A DNA stretch of 14,259 nucleotides from DTU015 sp964641455 (GCA_964641455.1 CAZXLH010000048.1:1-14259); one strand, 5' to 3'. Positions 5,236 through 13,916 are shown, counted from the stretch's first letter. The notes: generated from the sequence alone by a model not told the origin. Program-made: numbers and translations.

Positions 5236-6192
5236 TTACTCCCATGAGTTTTGAATTCTAACGCCTTTGAAATAGTATGTTACAATTTCTTGGGCGGTTT
5301 TTCCACGCTGGGCTAAAAGCCACGCACCCCATTGTGACATACCCACTCCGTGGCCGAACCCCCTTCCATTCATGTGTACTGAGTCACCTTCCTGACGGAG
5401 GGTGTCTATTAAGGTCGAGCGCATTTTCTTGTCGCCGATGGCTAACCGGAATTGAGGGGCAGGTACTTCCTTTCCGTTGATGCTCAATGTTTCGGCCCTG
5501 CCCGAGGCTCCTTTTCGGCCTATACTGATTGATGTAAGGGTATCGTCGATTGTCACGCCTGCCTTGCGGGCCGCCTGGATTATTTCTCCGGCTGAAAAAG
5601 TAGCCGTCCAATTGTGGCTGGGTTCTTGTTGAACATCGGTGACAGGTTGCGCATACGGAGTGTTTTCTTTCTTGAAGTTGAGCCCTTCTGCTGCACTGGC
5701 TGTTTTTCCTCCGGAACTTGAATGAAACCAAGCAATAATTGGTTCGCCCCTATAAGTAATTACCTGTCCCCTGGTGTTTTTCACCGCTTGCTTTACATTG
5801 TCATTTACCTTAGATGCATCGTATGCCTGGAATTCTTTCGGATCAGTGCTGGCCTGGGCATTATGCTTTGGCAATGGTCCTTCTCCCAATTTTTTCAAAG
5901 TGAAAGTTCTGGCCACTATGGATTGGGCTTCCAGGGCGGACAGCGGCCAGTTAGGATCCATTTCAGCCGCTATCACTCCTTCTAAATAGGTTTCCATAGG
6001 CATTGTTTTGATTTCGCCTGTTTGGTGAAAATAAACTGATATTGATGGTTCTTGAGAAGGGATGGTGCTTCTTGGTTTGGTGTATTGTCCTTTAGTTACT
6101 CCGATGAGGATTGCAACTGCAATTGCTCCGAGTATCAAAAGTAGCTTGTTGTCTTTGAAAACATTATCAATATTCTTGGAATTGAAAGCCAT
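5236..6192 (-). CDS. SpoIID/LytB-domain peptidoglycan transglycosylase-like protein
   Basis: The 318-residue product has one membrane segment at about 16-33 and then an extracytoplasmic SpoIID domain. In Bacillus, SpoIID is a lytic transglycosylase that trims glycan strands during forespore engulfment. The family motifs are present: AAEMDPNWPLSALEAQ with the presumed catalytic Glu77, AWFHSSSGG at 154-162, and GRGFGHGVGMSQWGA at 276-290. I chose the ATG at 6192. GGAGG at 6203-6207 is 10 bases away, whereas the in-frame GTG at 6201 would touch the ribosome site. The length is close to that of B. subtilis SpoIID. The usual spoIID neighbours (murA, spoIIQ, spoIIID) are not here, so it may be a paralogue rather than the main engulfment enzyme; I therefore give no symbol. 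It diverges from trxB and ends against the terminator of the EF-G-like gene. Confidence 0.88.
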   Translation of the reverse strand: MAFNSKNIDNVFKDNKLLLILGAIAVAILIGVTKGQYTKPRSTIPSQEPSISVYFHQTGEIKTMPMETYLEGVIAAEMDPNWPLSALEAQSIVARTFTLKKLGEGPLPKHNAQASTDPKEFQAYDASKVNDNVKQAVKNTRGQVITYRGEPIIAWFHSSSGGKTASAAEGLNFKKENTPYAQPVTDVQQEPSHNWTATFSAGEIIQAARKAGVTIDDTLTSISIGRKGASGRAETLSINGKEVPAPQFRLAIGDKKMRSTLIDTLRQEGDSVHMNGRGFGHGVGMSQWGAWLLAQRGKTAQEIVTYYFKGVRIQNSWE

Positions 6193-6213
6193 TAGGTACA
6201 CACCTCCGCACTT

Positions 6214-6242
6214 ATATCATTCCAAATGGCAGTCGATGTAAA
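6214..6242 (-). promoter_or_regulatory. Putative promoter of the SpoIID-domain gene
   Basis: On the minus strand TTTACA at 6237-6242 is followed by a 17-bp spacer and TGATAT at 6214-6219. This is a vegetative-type promoter, not an obvious sporulation sigma-E one, which would be unusual for a true engulfment gene. Confidence 0.4.
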
Positions 6243-6255
6243 ACATGAACGTGTC

Positions 6256-6285
6256 TTGAGTTTGCAAGTTTTACCGTGCTAGCAT
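6256..6285 (+). promoter_or_regulatory. Putative promoter of trxB
   Basis: TTGAGT at 6256-6261 and TAGCAT at 6280-6285 are separated by 18 bp, with the trxB ribosome site about 20 bases further on. The match is moderate. Confidence 0.35.
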
Positions 6286-6317
6286 CAAGACAGATGGATT
6301 TTGAGGGAGGTTCTGGA

Positions 6318-7238
6318 ATGGCTTATGACGTGATTATTGCAGGAGGCGGGCCGGCTGGCATTACTTCTGCTATTTATGCTGCAAGAGCCGGTTTAAGAGT
6401 CAAGGTATTTGACCCTATGGGCGGAGGTGGCCAGGCAGGAACTACAGACATGATTTACAATTATCCTGGGTTTCCTCAAGGGGTGCCAGGGCCTGAACTT
6501 ATGGAGTTTATGATTGAGCAGGCTAAAGGTTTTGGAGCCGAGATCGATTTCGGCGAGGTTGATTCGGTAAGAAAAAGCAATGGCTTGTTTACCGTTTCAG
6601 GTGACAGCAAAGACTATGAGGCCAAAAGTGTTATTTGGGCAGCCGGAACAACGCCTAAACAGTTAGGAGTGCCCGGGGAAGATAAGTTTATAGGCCGGGG
6701 CGTCAGTTTCTGCGCTACTTGTGATGGGGCCTTATTTAAAGACAAGATTGTCGCTGTGGTTGGCGGTGGAGATTCAGCTCTTACTGAAGCCGAGTTTCTA
6801 ACCAGGTATGCCGGTGAAGTAATGCTGATTCACAGACGAGACGGGTTTCGTGCAGGGCTTGCCAATGTAAACAGAGTTGCAGGCAACCCCCTTATTACTA
6901 CCAGGCTCAACAGCACAGTTGAAGAGATGAACGGAAACGGCAAACTTGAATCTTTGGTTATCAATAATGTAATAACCGGGCAGAAAGAAGAAATTGAGGT
7001 TGATGGCGTGTTTCTTTATGTGGGTTCGGTTCCGAACTCAGGCCCTGTAGAAGAGATGGTAGAGTTGACAGGAAATGGGTATATTAAGACCTGGGATGAT
7101 ATGTCTACCAAGACTTCAGGACTGTTTGCCGTAGGTGACGTAAGAGAGAAATTGCTCAGGCAAGTAGCTACAGCAGTTGGTGATGGTGCGGTTGCAGCAT
7201 GGGCTCTGGAAAAATACCTCATTGATAACTTTAGATAA
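6318..7238 (+). CDS. trxB: Thioredoxin reductase (NADPH-type)
   Basis: This 306-residue cytoplasmic flavoenzyme passes electrons from NADPH through FAD and a redox disulphide to thioredoxin. Visible motifs in order are the FAD-binding GGGPAG (9-14), the redox-active CATC (Cys132 and Cys135), the NADPH-site GGGDSA (149-154), HRRDGFR (172-178), whose HRR indicates NADPH use over ferredoxin-linked relatives, and the C-terminal FAVGDVREKLLRQ. The length is typical (about 305-320). I start at the ATG at 6318, seven bases after AGGGAGG; an in-frame GTG at 6276 would add 14 residues before the flavin strand and has no good ribosome site. No thioredoxin gene is adjacent. It lies just upstream of the stress operon in the same orientation, but a separate operator region intervenes, so it is probably its own unit. 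Confidence 0.93.
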   Translation: MAYDVIIAGGGPAGITSAIYAARAGLRVKVFDPMGGGGQAGTTDMIYNYPGFPQGVPGPELMEFMIEQAKGFGAEIDFGEVDSVRKSNGLFTVSGDSKDYEAKSVIWAAGTTPKQLGVPGEDKFIGRGVSFCATCDGALFKDKIVAVVGGGDSALTEAEFLTRYAGEVMLIHRRDGFRAGLANVNRVAGNPLITTRLNSTVEEMNGNGKLESLVINNVITGQKEEIEVDGVFLYVGSVPNSGPVEEMVELTGNGYIKTWDDMSTKTSGLFAVGDVREKLLRQVATAVGDGAVAAWALEKYLIDNFR

Positions 7239-7297
7239 GTATTTTTTCAAAGGCCTTGTTTTTTTCCGGAAATCATATAGTATAGAATTAGAATTAT

Positions 7298-7320
7298 AGT
7301 CAACGATAGTCAAAGTCAAT
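7298..7320 (+). promoter_or_regulatory. CtsR operator upstream of the ctsR operon
   Basis: AGTCAAC (7298-7304), GAT, AGTCAAA (7308-7314) is a direct heptad repeat with a three-base spacer. It fits the established CtsR consensus (A/G)GTCAAA-NAN-(A/G)GTCAAA with one mismatch. A further partial heptad, AGTCAAT, overlaps at 7314-7320. Suitable -10 elements such as TAGAAT at 7283-7288 lie just upstream, so a bound repressor would cover the transcription start. This indicates autoregulation of the operon. Confidence 0.85.
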
Positions 7321-7342
7321 GCTAATGCTGGAGTGATAGCAA

Positions 7343-7807
7343 GTGGCTAGCCTTACAGACCTTATTGAAGCACATATTTTGTCGCTTATTGAAGAAGGAG
7401 GAGGAGTAGCTGAAATACAAAGGTCTTATCTTGCCAGTTATTTTAGGTGTGTTCCTTCTCAGATTACCTATGTTTTGACGTCTCGTTTTCAACCAGAACG
7501 AGGTTATATTGTAGAATCCAAACGTGGCGGTGGCGGGTACATTAGGGTAGTGAAAATGGAACTGACAGACGGTGCGACAGATATCATTAAGAACATTGGG
7601 TCATACTTGTCCCAAGACGAAGCGTATGGGTACCTTCTTAGGCTGGTTGATGATGAACTGATAGATGAACGGGCCTTTAAAATGATGCAAGCAGCCATAT
7701 CCAGAGATACCCTGGCTGTAGATCTGCCTCTTAGAGATTGGCTCAGAGCTCGAATATTTAAAGCTCTGTTAAGTGCTTGCTTTTCGGTGATTGAAGACGG
7801 GGAGTGA
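7343..7807 (+). CDS. ctsR: CtsR, transcriptional repressor of class III stress genes
   Basis: This 154-residue dimeric repressor controls clp protease genes. The N-terminal winged helix-turn-helix is visible: the recognition region ASYFRCVPSQITYVLTSRF (31-49) and the glycine-rich wing RGGGGYIRV (61-69). In Bacillus that wing is the heat sensor that releases DNA. The C-terminal half is the helical dimer domain that McsB targets. The start is a GTG; GGAG lies nine bases upstream, and the protein begins at the family's usual point (SLTDLIEAHI). A matching operator lies 29-45 bases before the gene. The mcsA start follows its stop by 6 bases. Confidence 0.95.
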   Translation: MASLTDLIEAHILSLIEEGGGVAEIQRSYLASYFRCVPSQITYVLTSRFQPERGYIVESKRGGGGYIRVVKMELTDGATDIIKNIGSYLSQDEAYGYLLRLVDDELIDERAFKMMQAAISRDTLAVDLPLRDWLRARIFKALLSACFSVIEDGE

Positions 7808-7813
7808 CTGGCT

Positions 7814-8344
7814 ATGTTATGTGAAGAGTGTGGAAAGAACCAAGCAACGGTACACATCGAAAGGATAGTTAACGGTAGAAAAACGACTATGCATCTTTGC
7901 AGGGAATGCGCTGAGCGTTCTGGATTCTTGAGTTTAGATGTTTTCTTCCAGCCCAGTTTCTCAATTAATAATTTGCTGTCAGCATTCCTTGGTTCCCAGA
8001 TGGACGCATTACCTTCATTGGGCCCTGGTGTTGAAGAACCCAGGTGCCCTGTATGTGGAATGAGTTATAAGGATTTTGCCCGGGCCGGCCGGTTGGGATG
8101 TTCCAGATGCTACAAGGTTTTTGAAGATCGGTTGGAACCGCTGCTTAGGCGGATTCATGGTTCAGATAGGCATGTGGGAAAGGCTCCTGTGGCAACCGGC
8201 GAGGAAGCCAGAACCAGAAGAGAAGTACAACAATTGAAGAAACAATTGGCTCAAGCTGTGTCGACTGAAGCTTACGAAAAAGCTGCAGAGATCAGAGACA
8301 GAATTAGGCAACTTGAGGACAAACTAGGGGGGAATCAGGTGTGA
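7814..8344 (+). CDS. mcsA: McsA, zinc-binding activator of the McsB kinase
   Basis: The product has 176 residues. Four CxxC pairs (Cys3/6, Cys29/32, Cys78/81, Cys96/99) form two zinc-binding modules, and a UVR-type helical hairpin with YEKAAEIRDRIRQLEDKL occupies the C-terminus. In Bacillus, McsA stimulates McsB and links it to ClpC and CtsR; it can also sense oxidative or metal stress through its cysteines. Length and cysteine layout are those of the family. GGGGAG at the very end of ctsR serves as its ribosome site, and its last four bases (GTGA) overlap the mcsB start, so translation of the two is probably coupled. Confidence 0.93.
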   Translation: MLCEECGKNQATVHIERIVNGRKTTMHLCRECAERSGFLSLDVFFQPSFSINNLLSAFLGSQMDALPSLGPGVEEPRCPVCGMSYKDFARAGRLGCSRCYKVFEDRLEPLLRRIHGSDRHVGKAPVATGEEARTRREVQQLKKQLAQAVSTEAYEKAAEIRDRIRQLEDKLGGNQV

Positions 8345-9429
8345 AGAGCAAGAAAACCAATACTATCCAAGACATACTATATAATTCTTCTTCACCCTGG
8401 ATGGATGGAAGCGGAAATCTCGGCGATGTGGTTATTTCTTCACGAGTGAGGTTGGCGCGTAACCTTAAAGATGTTGCTTTTCCCCATCTGCTTTCTGAGA
8501 AAGATGCAGATTTGGTTTTGGAAAAGGTGTTTCAAGCAGTGGGCCAAGTTGGCGCAAGAGGGTTCGGAGGGCCAATAATTACGGCCAATCTAAAAAATAT
8601 TTCTGCTTTGGATCGCCAGGTTTTAGTTGAGAAACACTTGATAAGCCCCCAACATGCCAAAAGTGGATTTGGAAAAGGGTTAATTTTAAGGCACGATGAA
8701 TCAGTTGCAATTATGGTCAATGAAGAAGATCATTTGCGGCTCCAGTGTCTTCGTTCAGGGTTAGAACTGGATGAAGCATGGATACTGGCAAGCGGAATAG
8801 ATGATCTGTGTGATCAGAGCCTTGATTTTGCTTATGACGAGCAAATTGGATATCTTACTTCGTGCCCGACCAATGCCGGGACCGGGCTAAGGGCTTCAGT
8901 AATGGTCCACCTGCCTGCCCTTGCTGTCGCCAATGAAATATCAAGGGTACTTACTGCCGTAAACAAAGTAGGGCTTGTGGTTAGGGGAATTTACGGGGAA
9001 GGCACCCAAGGCAAGGGGAATGTTTTTCAAATATCTAACCAGATTACTCTCGGGCAGACAGAAAAGGAAATTATCGAAAATTTGTCACTGGTTGTAAAAC
9101 AAGTGGTAACCGAGGAAAAGAGAGTGCGGGAAACCCTATTTAGGAATAACCGTCTTGAAGTTGAGGACCGGGTTTTCAGAGCTTTGGGCATACTTTCTAA
9201 CGCACGAAAAATAACGTCTGACGAGGCAATCAGGCTTTGGTCGGACTTAAGGCTGGGAGTTGAATTTCACATGATACCCGGCCTAACAATAAGCGATGTT
9301 AATGAAATTCTTGTGCTGTCGCGGCCTAATTATGTTCAGAAGGTGTTTAATAAAACACTTTCTCCTCAAGAGAGGGATACCAGGCGCGCAGATTTGATAA
9401 GAGAGCATCTTTCTTCAAAAGGTGTTTGA
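8341..9429 (+). CDS. mcsB: McsB, protein arginine kinase
   Basis: The 362-residue product (B. subtilis McsB has 363) is a guanido-kinase relative that phosphorylates arginines on damaged proteins and on CtsR, tagging them for ClpC-ClpP. Key parts are present: the nucleotide-binding SSRVRLARN (33-41), NEED at 127-130, the catalytic-loop cysteine in SCPTNAGTG (Cys175), GEGTQGKGNVFQISN, and the C-terminal RDTRRA at 345-350, which fits the RDxxRA phosphoarginine pocket of active McsB. Nothing essential looks missing. The GTG start overlaps the mcsA stop (GTGA), with GGGGGG upstream. clpC follows after 24 bases. Confidence 0.95.
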   Translation: MKSKKTNTIQDILYNSSSPWMDGSGNLGDVVISSRVRLARNLKDVAFPHLLSEKDADLVLEKVFQAVGQVGARGFGGPIITANLKNISALDRQVLVEKHLISPQHAKSGFGKGLILRHDESVAIMVNEEDHLRLQCLRSGLELDEAWILASGIDDLCDQSLDFAYDEQIGYLTSCPTNAGTGLRASVMVHLPALAVANEISRVLTAVNKVGLVVRGIYGEGTQGKGNVFQISNQITLGQTEKEIIENLSLVVKQVVTEEKRVRETLFRNNRLEVEDRVFRALGILSNARKITSDEAIRLWSDLRLGVEFHMIPGLTISDVNEILVLSRPNYVQKVFNKTLSPQERDTRRADLIREHLSSKGV

Positions 9430-9453
9430 CCACGAGTTGAAGGAGGTAGACAA

Positions 9454-11934
9454 ATGGACGGAAGGCAAAGATATACAGAACGTGCAATGAGAGTGCTTAC
9501 CTGGGCGCAACAGGAAGCCAGAAGCCGTGGCGCACGGACTATGGATAGCGAGCATATTTTGCTTGGGCTTCTTAAGGAACGTGGAAGCGTTGCGCTCCTG
9601 GTGCTTGAAACCTTGGGCATTTCTCCTGCACAGATCAAAAATGAAATAGAAAAGTCAATTGAGACAAAACCTGCAGTGCCTTCTATTGACGCGGTGACGC
9701 CGTCTGCCAAAAGGATACTGCAAATGCTGCAAGAAGAATCAAGTGGCCTGGGCCACTCGTATATAGGAACAGAGCATATACTGCTTGCCTTGATTCGCGA
9801 GGGGCAGGGGGTTGCCGGCCAGGTACTTTCCGGCCTAGGCGCAGATTACGATAAAGTCCGCAACGAGATTGTAAAACGTGTAGGCGGAGAGGTTCCCGAA
9901 CAGGATTCCGGTAAACAGGCAAGGCCGGGGCGTGGCAGGACTCCTACCCTGGATGCTTTTGGACGTGACTTAACTGAACTCGCCGGCCAAGACAAACTTG
10001 ATCCGGTTATCGGCAGAGAAAAAGAGATTGAACGGGTTATACAGATACTTTCCAGAAGGACAAAAAACAACCCGGTTTTGATTGGTGAACCTGGCGTAGG
10101 AAAAACAGCAATTGTCGAGGGTTTGGCCCAGGATGTTCAAGCCGGAATGGTTCCGGAGATGCTTAGAGGTAAGAGGGTTGTTACTCTTGATTTGGCTGCG
10201 TTGGTGGCCGGCACTAAGTACCGGGGAGAATTCGAAGAACGTCTCAAAAAAGTCTTAGAAGAGATAAGACGTTCAGGAGATGTAATTCTTTTCATAGATG
10301 AAATGCACAACATAATTGGAGCCGGCGCCGCTGAAGGAGCCATAGATGCATCGAGTATTCTCAAACCGATGTTGTCGAGAGGCGAGCTTCAGTGTATTGG
10401 CGCTACCACTTTGGATGAATACAGAAAACACGTAGAGAAAGACGCTGCTCTTGAACGCAGGTTTCAGCCGGTGTTGGTTTCAGAGCCTTCTGTAGATGAA
10501 ACCATAGACATTCTTGAAGGGCTTAGGGATCGTTATGAGGCTCACCATGGAGTGCAATATACTCACGAAGCTCTTGAAGCGGCTGCTAACCTATCGTCGA
10601 GATATGTATCTGATAGGTTTTTGCCTGATAAAGCTATTGACCTAATCGACGAAGCCGGATCCAGGGTACGCATGAAGGCTTTTGAAGCGCCGAAGGATCT
10701 GAGAGAGTTGGAGATTAGGCTGGAGAAACTAATTCGTGAAAAGGAAGAGGCGGTTGCGTCTCAGGAATTCGAGAAGGCCGCAGAGTTAAGAGATCAGGAG
10801 CAAGAAGTAAAAAAGTTTCTTGATCAAAAGCGAAAGAATTGGCAGATAAACGACATACCTGAGAAAACCACGGTCACAGGTGACGATATTTCAGCTATTG
10901 TCGCTGATTGGACTGGAATCCCAATCAAGAAACTGGCTGCAGGCGAGTCTGAACGGCTTCTTAGTTTAGAAGACGAATTGCACAAACGTGTTATTGGCCA
11001 GGACGATGCTGTTGAAGCAGTGGCCAGGGCTGTTCGCCGCTCAAGGGCAGGGCTGAAAGATCCCAAGAGGCCGATAGGATCGTTTATTTTCCTGGGGCCT
11101 ACAGGCGTAGGTAAGACTGAACTGGCCAAGGCGTTGGCTGAGGTGCTTTTCGGCGATGAAGACGCAATGATTCGGCTGGATATGTCAGAGTATCAAGAGA
11201 GGCACACTGTCTCAAGGCTTGTAGGTGCGCCTCCGGGCTATGTGGGATATGAAGAAGGCGGCCAGCTTACTGAAGCGGTTCGAAGAAAGCCTTATTCTGT
11301 GATCTTGCTGGATGAAATCGAAAAAGCGCATGCTGATGTTTTTAACGTACTGTTGCAGGTTCTTGAGGATGGAAGGCTAACTGAAGCACAAGGGCGTACT
11401 GTTGACTTCAGAAACACAGTCATTATCATGACGTCAAACGCAGGCGCTGAGGCCATCCACGGGAAAGCGGTTTTAGGTTTCACTGTAGAAAAAGATACCC
11501 AGCGAGCTCATGATGAGATGGAATCGCGTGTAATGGATGCGGTAAAGCGAATATTCAGGCCTGAGTTTATCAACAGAGTCGACGAGATCATAGTGTTCCA
11601 TGCGCTTACAACTGAACACTTGAAGAAGATTGTGAACTTTCAACTAAGAGATGTTGAGGAGAGATTGTATGAGTCGGCAGGGTTGGTTATGGAAGTTACA
11701 GATGAGGCCAAGTTGAAACTGATCGAAGAAGGAACGGATCCTGATTACGGAGCAAGGCCTTTGAGGAGAGCTATCCAGCGCTTCATAGAAGATCCGCTTT
11801 CGGAAATGGTCCTCAGAGGGGAACTTAAGAACACCGGCAAGGTGAAAGTAAGCCTCGATGAAAATGGGAATCTTGAATTTGAGCCGGCAGCCTCTAAAAT
11901 TTCTGATGACGTTATTGAGGAACCGGTGAAGTAA
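9454..11934 (+). CDS. clpC: ClpC, AAA+ unfoldase of the ClpCP protease
   Basis: The 826-residue product is a Hsp100 hexamer that unfolds tagged proteins into ClpP. Two N-domain repeats span about 1-145. The first AAA+ module has Walker A GEPGVGKT (211-218) and Walker B ILFIDE (278-283). The ClpC-specific middle coiled coil with a UVR-like motif (EFEKAAELRDQE) lies at about 415-460. The second module has GPTGVGKT (548-555), VILLDE (616-621) and the FRPEFINRVDE arginine-finger region (701-711). The loop AVLGF (672-676) is the likely ClpP-docking loop. These features distinguish ClpC from ClpB, ClpA and ClpE. The ATG follows GAAGGAGG at a normal distance. No clpP lies in the window. The N-domain binds phosphoarginine in relatives, which ties it to McsB upstream. 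Confidence 0.96.
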   Translation: MDGRQRYTERAMRVLTWAQQEARSRGARTMDSEHILLGLLKERGSVALLVLETLGISPAQIKNEIEKSIETKPAVPSIDAVTPSAKRILQMLQEESSGLGHSYIGTEHILLALIREGQGVAGQVLSGLGADYDKVRNEIVKRVGGEVPEQDSGKQARPGRGRTPTLDAFGRDLTELAGQDKLDPVIGREKEIERVIQILSRRTKNNPVLIGEPGVGKTAIVEGLAQDVQAGMVPEMLRGKRVVTLDLAALVAGTKYRGEFEERLKKVLEEIRRSGDVILFIDEMHNIIGAGAAEGAIDASSILKPMLSRGELQCIGATTLDEYRKHVEKDAALERRFQPVLVSEPSVDETIDILEGLRDRYEAHHGVQYTHEALEAAANLSSRYVSDRFLPDKAIDLIDEAGSRVRMKAFEAPKDLRELEIRLEKLIREKEEAVASQEFEKAAELRDQEQEVKKFLDQKRKNWQINDIPEKTTVTGDDISAIVADWTGIPIKKLAAGESERLLSLEDELHKRVIGQDDAVEAVARAVRRSRAGLKDPKRPIGSFIFLGPTGVGKTELAKALAEVLFGDEDAMIRLDMSEYQERHTVSRLVGAPPGYVGYEEGGQLTEAVRRKPYSVILLDEIEKAHADVFNVLLQVLEDGRLTEAQGRTVDFRNTVIIMTSNAGAEAIHGKAVLGFTVEKDTQRAHDEMESRVMDAVKRIFRPEFINRVDEIIVFHALTTEHLKKIVNFQLRDVEERLYESAGLVMEVTDEAKLKLIEEGTDPDYGARPLRRAIQRFIEDPLSEMVLRGELKNTGKVKVSLDENGNLEFEPAASKISDDVIEEPVK

Positions 11935-12000
11935 GCATAGGAATTGAGAGGAAAACCACGATGCGGCATAGAACTTTCCTTAGAGAGAGAGGGAAGATCT

Positions 12001-13365
12001 ATGCCGCCTTCCAGTAGTAAGTATATTTGTTCTGCTTGTGGTTACCAGTCATTGCGCTGGTATGGCCGTTGTCCTGAGTGTGGCCAATGGAACACTCTTG
12101 ACGAACATATTGTCGAAAAAAAGCCAAGGGCGCGTAAGCGAACCACAACTGCAAGAGTTACCCCTGTTGTTTTATCCAGTGCGGCTCCTGAGACTGTAGA
12201 GAGGTTTTCAAGCGGGCTGGCAGAATTTGATAGGACTTTGGGAGGTGGGTTTGTACCAGGCTCATTGCTGCTTCTTGGCGGTGAACCCGGAATAGGCAAA
12301 TCCACATTGTTACTGTCTGTTGCTGATAATGTATCGTGTTCGTTTGGGCGCTCATTATATATTTCCGGAGAAGAGTCTCTTGGGCAGGTAAAGATTAGGG
12401 CCGACAGACTAAATATTGAGTCCAAAGAATTGTACTTCGCATCTGAACGGGACATAGGCCAAATCTTTGAAATATGTTCGGAAATAGAGCCGAAGTTTTT
12501 GGTAATAGACTCAATTCAGACCTGTGAAGATCATTCCATAGAATCGTTGCCAGGGAGCCTTGCCCAGATTAGGGCTTGCGCCAACAGGCTACAAGAGTAT
12601 GCAAAGTCAGAAAATGTTACAGTGATTCTTGTTGGGCATACGATTAAGACCGGAGATCTTGCAGGCCCCAGGCTCTTGGAACATCTTGTAGATACAGTTT
12701 TGTATTTTGAAGGAGATTCGAGCCACTTATACCGCATTATCAGAGCAAGAAAGAACCGTTTTGGAGCTACAAATGAGGTTTCGGTGTTTCGAATGACTGA
12801 GAAAGGGCTTTCAGAAATAAAAAACCCGTCTGAGTTTTTTCTTTCTGAACGAATTGCTGATCGTTCCGGATGTTGCGTGTCAGCTTGCGTTCAGGGCAAC
12901 AAACCTGTTCTTGTGGAAGTTCAGGCATTGGTAACACCTTGTGTATACGGAACTCCTCGACGCGTTACAGGTGAAATCGATTATCAAAAGGTACTTTTAA
13001 CTGCGGCTGTAATATCGAAGCACCTGGTTCCGGGCTTAGACAAAATGGACGTGTTTGTGAAAATTGCCGGCGGAGCCAAAGTTAACGAGCCGGGGATAGA
13101 TCTTGCATGCGGGATAGCTTTGGTTTCCAGCTACTATGACATACCGGTAAGGCACGATGTGGCTTGTTTCGGTGAGGTTGGGTTGTCCGGGGAAGTGAGA
13201 ATGGTGCCTCGGATGGAAGAGAGAGTAAAAGAGGCTTTGCGCTTGGGGTTTAAGCGTGTGCTTGTACCACAAGGCTTCATAGACAGCAGTTCTCCTTCTA
13301 ATGCAATAGGCGTCTCGACCGTTGAAGAAGGGGTACGAAACGCCCTAGTCAAGAGCAAAACATGA
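12001..13365 (+). CDS. radA: RadA/Sms, recombination DNA helicase
   Basis: This 454-residue protein extends D-loops during recombination and repairs stalled forks. In order it has a C4 zinc finger (Cys10, 13, 24, 27), a RecA-like ATPase with Walker A GGEPGIGKS (93-101) and Walker B FLVID (166-170), the diagnostic KNRFG (251-255), and a C-terminal Lon-protease-like domain (about 270-454) that is normally non-proteolytic. I chose the ATG at 12001: GAGAGGGA lies about six bases upstream and the protein then begins just before the zinc finger. An in-frame TTG at 11944 would add an unconvincing 19 residues. It follows clpC by 66 bases with no terminator, the usual order in Firmicutes. In many of them disA comes next, but here a convergent gene starts 14 bases beyond the stop. 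Confidence 0.95.
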   Translation: MPPSSSKYICSACGYQSLRWYGRCPECGQWNTLDEHIVEKKPRARKRTTTARVTPVVLSSAAPETVERFSSGLAEFDRTLGGGFVPGSLLLLGGEPGIGKSTLLLSVADNVSCSFGRSLYISGEESLGQVKIRADRLNIESKELYFASERDIGQIFEICSEIEPKFLVIDSIQTCEDHSIESLPGSLAQIRACANRLQEYAKSENVTVILVGHTIKTGDLAGPRLLEHLVDTVLYFEGDSSHLYRIIRARKNRFGATNEVSVFRMTEKGLSEIKNPSEFFLSERIADRSGCCVSACVQGNKPVLVEVQALVTPCVYGTPRRVTGEIDYQKVLLTAAVISKHLVPGLDKMDVFVKIAGGAKVNEPGIDLACGIALVSSYYDIPVRHDVACFGEVGLSGEVRMVPRMEERVKEALRLGFKRVLVPQGFIDSSSPSNAIGVSTVEEGVRNALVKSKT

Positions 13366-13379
13366 AACCAAGTCGGATA

Positions 13380-13778
13380 TCATGAAAAATTAAAAATGCC
13401 CAGACAAGTAACACGTTCTTGCTCTTTGCGCAAGATGTCGTAAAGATTTAACTCCAGTACATTGCATAAAGCCGCTAGGTAAAACAGAGTTCTTCCGATT
13501 TCATCTTCCAGTATTTCGGAGCAGTACTCGCAAAGTTCGCCTTCAACATGGTCTCTCATGTAGTTTCTAATTGATGCTAATGAGCCTATATCAGGAGGGA
13601 TCGATTGTTTAGTGGCGTCTATTCGAATGCAACCGCATGAGGTGACCGCTTTTGCTACTGCCCGGTTAACCCGGCCGCTGGACTCACTGAGCTTACTTAG
13701 AACATCCAGGATACTTTTGTGCCGGATTAGATATTCGTTAACAGCTTCTTGAAATCCATCGCAGAGCAGGTCATTCAC
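13380..13778 (-). CDS. Uncharacterised cysteine-containing protein
   Basis: I do not recognise a defined function. The 132-residue product is soluble and mostly helical by appearance. It has a polar N-terminal helix region (FQEAVNEYLIRHKSILDVLSKL) and four cysteines spaced like a metal site: SCGC (Cys48, Cys50) and LCEYC (Cys83, Cys86). Its C-terminal segment DEIGRTLFYLAALCNVLELNL looks like the last helices of MazG-type pyrophosphatases, but the metal-binding acidic ExxD of that family is absent (EIGR), so MazG activity is doubtful. From memory, similar proteins occur near radA and carD in other Clostridia, sometimes under a DUF1573 label; I cannot verify that. I start at the GTG at 13778, which has AGAGG eight bases upstream; the in-frame GTG at 13787 would lie within that ribosome site. 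It is 36 bases downstream of tRNA-Ala with no terminator between, so it probably shares that transcript. It converges on radA. Confidence 0.75.
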   Translation of the reverse strand: MNDLLCDGFQEAVNEYLIRHKSILDVLSKLSESSGRVNRAVAKAVTSCGCIRIDATKQSIPPDIGSLASIRNYMRDHVEGELCEYCSEILEDEIGRTLFYLAALCNVLELNLYDILRKEQERVTCLGIFNFS

Positions 13779-13814
13779 TATTCTCACCTCTTAGAAGGTT
13801 TACCAGGAGATACT

Positions 13815-13889
13815 TGGTGGACGTGGCGGGATTCGAACCCGCGGCTTTTCGGATGCGAACCGAACGCTCTCCCTCTGAGCCACACGCCC
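13815..13889 (-). tRNA. tRNA-Ala, anticodon CGC
   Basis: The 75-nt sequence folds into a full cloverleaf. The acceptor is GGGCGTG with CACGTCC, the D stem GCTC/GAGC with a 7-base loop, the anticodon stem TTCGG/CCGAA with loop TTCGCAT, the variable loop AAGCC, and the T stem GCGGG/CCCGC with TTCGAAT. It ends A-CCA, encoded in the DNA. The anticodon (complement at 13855-13857) reads GCG codons. The acceptor has the G3-U70 wobble pair and A73, the established alanine identity elements, which confirm the call independently of the anticodon. Confidence 0.96.
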
Positions 13890-13916
13890 ACCTCACTTAA
13901 AAAAGTGTGTAAAACA

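Noticed and set aside
6276..6317. Upstream GTG start of trxB
   Set aside because: The AGGGAGG site lies just before the ATG at 6318, and the extra residues precede the normal first beta strand.
7239..7270. Terminator after trxB (AAGGCCTT followed by a T-run)
   Set aside because: The palindrome has no room for a loop and leaves at most a 3-bp stem, so it is not a credible terminator.
11944..12000. Upstream TTG start of radA adding 19 residues
   Set aside because: The ATG at 12001 has a better ribosome site and places the zinc finger at its usual position.
12042..12455. Minus-strand frame of 137 residues opposite radA, and similar long frames opposite clpC, ctsR and the EF-G-like gene
   Set aside because: These are antisense shadows of strongly recognised genes, with no ribosome sites or family resemblance.
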